From positions 310,001-374,000 of the forward strand of contig NZ_AKGD01000003.1 in the NCBI RefSeq assembly GCF_000271305.1: a stretch of DNA of 64,000 nucleotides, in the 5' to 3' direction. Under the pieces are notes generated by a model. It saw only the letters and a program-made list of their open reading frames with translations, ran no database searches and had not been told where the DNA came from. This DNA comes from Hydrocarboniphaga effusa AP103. Its GTDB lineage: Bacteria; Pseudomonadota; Gammaproteobacteria; Nevskiales; Nevskiaceae. Shown here piece after piece: positions 61,027-64,000 of this stretch (position 1 is the first letter of the stretch; the number at the start of each line of letters is the position of its first letter). The translations under genes were made by a program, and so were the position numbers.

Positions 61027-62505
61027 ATGAACGGGTCCATGAAGAAGGCTGCGGTTGGTTCACTGGCGGTTGCAACGATGCTCGCGGCGGCGGGCTGCTC
61101 GAAGAAACAGCAGGATCCGGTGCAGGCGGCCGCGCAGGCGCTCGATATCGCCAACACCCAGTCGATCGAGTACGCCGGAGCGGGCAGCTGGTATCAGTTC
61201 GGACAGGCGCCGGCGCCGTCGCTGGCCTGGCCGCAGTACGAGCTGAGCCAGTACGTCGCCGACGTGAATTTCGAGACTTCGAGCGCGCAGGTGCAGATCG
61301 CGCGCAAGCAGCTGGTCGAGCCCAACCGCGTGCGGCCGGTCGCGGTCGAGCAGAAGCCGCAGCAGTTCGTCAGCGGTGACGTGGCCTGGAACCTCGCGGT
61401 GCCGAACAACACTGCTCCGGGCACCGCGCCGACGGTGAGCCCCCAGTTCGCGGCGGTCGAAGAACGCCAGGCCGAAATCTGGGCGACGCCACATGGTTTC
61501 CTGAAGGCCGCGATCGCGAACCACGCGATCGCCAAGGCCATCGACGGCGCGACCGAAGTGTCGTTCACGCTCGATGGCAAGTACCACTACGTCGGCATTC
61601 TCAACGCCAAGAACGAAGTCGAGCGCGTGCAGACCTGGATCGACAATCCGATCCTCGGCGACACGCTGGTGGAGACGCGCTACTCGGCCTACAACGACTT
61701 CGACGGCGTGAAGTTCCCGTCGCACATCGAGCGCACCCAGGGTAGCCACAAGGTGCTCGAACTCGACGTCAAGCAGGTCAAGCGCAACCCGAGCGTCGAC
61801 ATCGCAGTGCCGATCGAAGTGGCGCAGGCCAAGGCCGTGCCAGTGGTCGATACCGAAATCGCCAAGGGCGTGCACTACCTGACCGGCGGCTCGCACCACA
61901 GCGTCGCGATCGAGCAGAAGGATCACGTCGTCGTCGTCGAAGCGCCACTCGACGAGGCGCGTTCGCTGGCCGTCATCGCCAAGGTCAAGGAGGTGATCCC
62001 GAACAAGCCGATCAAGTACCTGATCAACACGCATCAGCACTTCGACCATTCGGGCGGCCTGCGCAGCTATGTCGACGAGGGCTCCACCATCGTTACGCAC
62101 GAGGGCAACGTCGAGTTCTACAAGACGGCCTGGGCGGCTCCGCACTCGATCCATCCGGATCGTCTGTCGGAATCGAAGAAGACCGCGAGCTTCGAGCCTT
62201 TCACAGCCAAGCATGTGCTGAGCGACGGCGCGCGCACGATCGAGGTTCACGAGATCGCGGGCAATACGCACAACGACGCATTCGCGCTCGTCTACCTGCC
62301 GGCCGAGAAGATCCTGATCGAAGCCGACGCCTACACGCCGCTGCCTGCGGGCTCGCCGGCTCCGGCGAACGCGAACCCGTACTCGGTCAACCTCTACGAG
62401 AACCTGCAGAAGCTGTCGCTCGACGTCGAGCAGATCGCGCCCCTGCACGGCCCCGGCGCAGTGGCCTTGAACGATCTGAAGCTGGCGATCGGCAAGTCCG
62501 ATTGA
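61027..62505 (+). CDS. Metallo-beta-lactamase-fold lipoprotein hydrolase
   Basis: 492 residues. AAGGAGG lies four bases before the ATG at 61027. The leader ends in a lipobox (MLAAAGCSK). A 250-residue N-terminal part of unknown fold (WYQFGQAPAPSLAWPQYELS near residue 60) precedes the MBL domain: THQHFDHSGG with the HxHxDH zinc ligands, GNTHNDAF, IEADAY and PLHGP. It is probably a periplasmic hydrolase of unknown substrate. No linked genes explain it. Plain hydrolase is firm; specificity is not. Confidence 0.85.
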   Translation: MNGSMKKAAVGSLAVATMLAAAGCSKKQQDPVQAAAQALDIANTQSIEYAGAGSWYQFGQAPAPSLAWPQYELSQYVADVNFETSSAQVQIARKQLVEPNRVRPVAVEQKPQQFVSGDVAWNLAVPNNTAPGTAPTVSPQFAAVEERQAEIWATPHGFLKAAIANHAIAKAIDGATEVSFTLDGKYHYVGILNAKNEVERVQTWIDNPILGDTLVETRYSAYNDFDGVKFPSHIERTQGSHKVLELDVKQVKRNPSVDIAVPIEVAQAKAVPVVDTEIAKGVHYLTGGSHHSVAIEQKDHVVVVEAPLDEARSLAVIAKVKEVIPNKPIKYLINTHQHFDHSGGLRSYVDEGSTIVTHEGNVEFYKTAWAAPHSIHPDRLSESKKTASFEPFTAKHVLSDGARTIEVHEIAGNTHNDAFALVYLPAEKILIEADAYTPLPAGSPAPANANPYSVNLYENLQKLSLDVEQIAPLHGPGAVALNDLKLAIGKSD

Positions 62506-62543
62506 GTCGCCCGGATCCGGGTGCATCCGATATTGCGATGCGC

Positions 62544-62572
62544 CTGGGTCCGGATGGGCGAGGGCCTATAAT
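62544..62572 (+). promoter_or_regulatory. Promoter of the EamA transporter gene
   Basis: A perfect TATAAT at 62567-62572 is preceded 17 bases earlier by a weak CTGGGT. It leaves a short leader before the GTG start at 62599. Confidence 0.5.
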
Positions 62573-62598
62573 CGCGGCCCGTTTTCGCCGGTTCCGCC

Positions 62599-63531
62599 GT
62601 GTCCAACGATGTTTCTTCCGCCGCCCCGCGGCCGTCCGCCGCGCAGCTGAGCGGCCTGCTGCTCGCGAGCGTGGGCGCGGTGTTCTTCTCGGGCAAGGCC
62701 ATCGTCGCCAAGCTGCTCTACCAGCACGGCAGCGATGCGGTGACGGTGATCGGCCTGCGCATGCTGCTGTCGGTGCCGTTCTTCATCGCGGTGGCGATCG
62801 CCACCTGGCGCAGTGGACCGAAGATCGGCGCCAGCGATTTCGCGCGCATCGTCGCGCTCGGCCTGCTCGGCTACTGGGCGTCGAGCATGCTCGACTTCAT
62901 GGGCCTGCAATACATCAGCGCCGGGCTCGAGCGGCTGATCCTGTTCCTGACGCCGAGCTTCGTGCTGCTGCTGGGCGTGCTCGCGTTCAAGCGCAAGGTC
63001 AGCCGCATGCAGTGGTTTTCGCTGCTGTTCGCGTACGCCGGCATCGTGCTGGTGTTCTGGCACGACGTGAACCTCGGCGGTTCGGCGGTGATTCTCGGCT
63101 CGGGCCTGGTGATGGCGAGCGCGCTCTGCTACGCGCTGTATCTGCTGCTGTCGGGCGAAGTGGTGCGCCGCATCGGGCCGATGCGCCTGGTCGCCCTGGT
63201 GATGCCGGTGTCGTGCGTGGCCTGCCTGATCCAGTACGCGCTGCTGCGTCCGTGGCCGACGCTGTTCATGCAGTCGGCTCCGGTCTGGGGGCTTTCGCTC
63301 GTCAACGCCACCGCCTGCACGGTTTTGCCCGTATTCCTGACCATGAGCGCGGTCGCCCGGGTCGGGCCCGGAACGGCGGCACAGGCCGGCATGATCGGGC
63401 CGGTGTCGACGGTGTTTCTGGCTTACTGGCTGCTCGGAGAGCCGATCGGTGTTCTGCAGATGGCGGGAACGGGGCTCGTTCTGGCCGGAATCTGGTTGTT
63501 GTCCAGGCAAAAAGCGCCTGCCGGCCGGTAA
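62599..63531 (+). CDS. EamA/DMT-family permease
   Basis: 310 residues from a GTG start. Ten hydrophobic helices in two EamA halves (about residues 17-150 and 165-302); GLRMLLSVPFF and LGLLGYWASSMLDFMGLQYI in the first, GPVSTVFLAYWLLGEP in the second, are typical. Drug/metabolite transporters export amino acids or other metabolites. Substrate unknown. Separate promoter and a downstream terminator suggest a single-gene unit. Confidence 0.9.
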   Translation: MSNDVSSAAPRPSAAQLSGLLLASVGAVFFSGKAIVAKLLYQHGSDAVTVIGLRMLLSVPFFIAVAIATWRSGPKIGASDFARIVALGLLGYWASSMLDFMGLQYISAGLERLILFLTPSFVLLLGVLAFKRKVSRMQWFSLLFAYAGIVLVFWHDVNLGGSAVILGSGLVMASALCYALYLLLSGEVVRRIGPMRLVALVMPVSCVACLIQYALLRPWPTLFMQSAPVWGLSLVNATACTVLPVFLTMSAVARVGPGTAAQAGMIGPVSTVFLAYWLLGEPIGVLQMAGTGLVLAGIWLLSRQKAPAGR

Positions 63532-63582
63532 AGACTATTGGGTCGCCCGGCGACGCTCGGTAGACTGACCGTGCTTCCAGTT

Positions 63583-63618
63583 GGCCCCTCATCCCTCTCT
63601 GGAGAGAGATGAGGGGCC
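63583..63618 (+). terminator. Hairpin between the EamA gene and the MAPEG gene
   Basis: GGCCCCTCATCCCTCTCT pairs with GGAGAGAGATGAGGGGCC, leaving a small bulge. It lies between convergent genes, is 13 bases from the MAPEG stop and has no strong U-tract. It may serve both as a two-way terminator. Confidence 0.55.
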
Positions 63619-63630
63619 GGGGTACTTTGC

Positions 63631-64000
63631 TCAGCCGACCAGTTGCCAGATCATCCAGGCCATCAGCAGCACCTGCGCGAAATAGAAGGTGGCGCGCAGC
63701 AGCACCTGGATGAAGCTCGTGCCGGTGAGGTGAACCAGGCTTTGGCCGACGCGTGCATACAGCACGTAGGCGGCCAGCGGATCGACCGCGTCGGCGCGGT
63801 TCATCAGCATGGCCATGGCGACGATGGCCGCGAACACCGGCAGGTTTTCGACTGCGTTGAGATGCGCATGCTGGGCGCGCACCAGAATCGCCGGATCGGT
63901 ATTCGGCTTGCCGCGCGTCCATGAATCGGCCGGCTTCTTGAACAGCATCACCGGTGGCACGCGCGGCACCACGTAGATCATCGCAAGCAGCAGCGTCCAG
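63631..64000 (-). CDS. MAPEG family protein, N-terminus beyond window
   Basis: About 123 residues are present. The frame remains open to the right edge with hydrophobic WTLLLAMIYVVPRVPP before the ATG at 63981, so the true start lies beyond the window. NAVENLPVFAAIVAMAML, ARVGQSLVHLTGTSF and VLLMAWMIWQLVG match MAPEG membrane helices. It is distinct from the MAPEG protein at 36042-36464. No partner gene is visible. Confidence 0.85.
   Translation of the reverse strand, partial: WTLLLAMIYVVPRVPPVMLFKKPADSWTRGKPNTDPAILVRAQHAHLNAVENLPVFAAIVAMAMLMNRADAVDPLAAYVLYARVGQSLVHLTGTSFIQVLLRATFYFAQVLLMAWMIWQLVG

Overview
The window is a contiguous, high-GC, gene-dense piece of a Gammaproteobacterium chromosome, most likely from the Xanthomonadales/Lysobacterales. 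The grounds are inference from content: GC-rich codon use throughout, interspersed inverted-repeat elements with CTCTCCCGC...GCGGGAGAG ends of the kind common in that group, type IV pilus retraction ATPases, an rplM-rpsI pair, a fused isobutyryl-CoA mutase (icmF), kynureninase and a large TonB receptor. No phage, insertion sequence or CRISPR array was seen.

Region 1 (1-29.5 kb) is the unusual part. It holds nine amidase-signature (AS) hydrolases, an acetamidase/formamidase and two type II-like asparaginases, every one with an export signal (Tat, Sec or lipoprotein). All nine AS enzymes keep the Lys/cis-Ser/Ser triad, with exactly 24 residues between the two serines. Five form a close subfamily (3.1-6.3 kb and 19.5-24.2 kb), two are oversized cysteine-containing forms (6.6-11.4 kb) and two are smaller (1-2.7 kb). 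A DUF1232 protein, a CDF metal exporter and a czcCBA heavy-metal efflux operon (11.5-19 kb) sit in the middle. Both asparaginases lack the Asp that normally follows the catalytic Thr. A polytopic His-rich membrane protein ends the run. There is no obvious dedicated transporter or regulator, so the set looks like a periplasmic amide-hydrolysing array whose substrate is unknown.

Region 2 (29.6-38.8 kb) has kynureninase translationally coupled to an exported alpha/beta hydrolase with an HGGxW motif (a possible kynurenine formamidase), a divergent epoxide-hydrolase-like protein, a DUF2239 protein with three operator-like palindromes upstream, a TonB receptor followed by a MAPEG protein, a LuxR-type regulator and a DUF4399 protein.

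Region 3 (38.9-50.4 kb) is housekeeping: rhlE with a strong promoter and long leader, rpiA, the YggS-type PLP-binding protein, pilT-pilU plus a third PilT/PilU paralogue, rplM-rpsI, tRNA-Gln(CTG), a lipoprotein, and a three-PAS histidine kinase with its single-domain response regulator.

Region 4 (50.5-64 kb) carries a sulfate-activation set (cysC, sat, a DHH phosphoesterase) with a divergent LysR regulator, a PQQ-type sugar dehydrogenase, icmF with a 3-hydroxyacyl-CoA dehydrogenase, a HopJ-family protein, a metallo-beta-lactamase-fold lipoprotein, an EamA transporter and a truncated MAPEG gene at the right edge.
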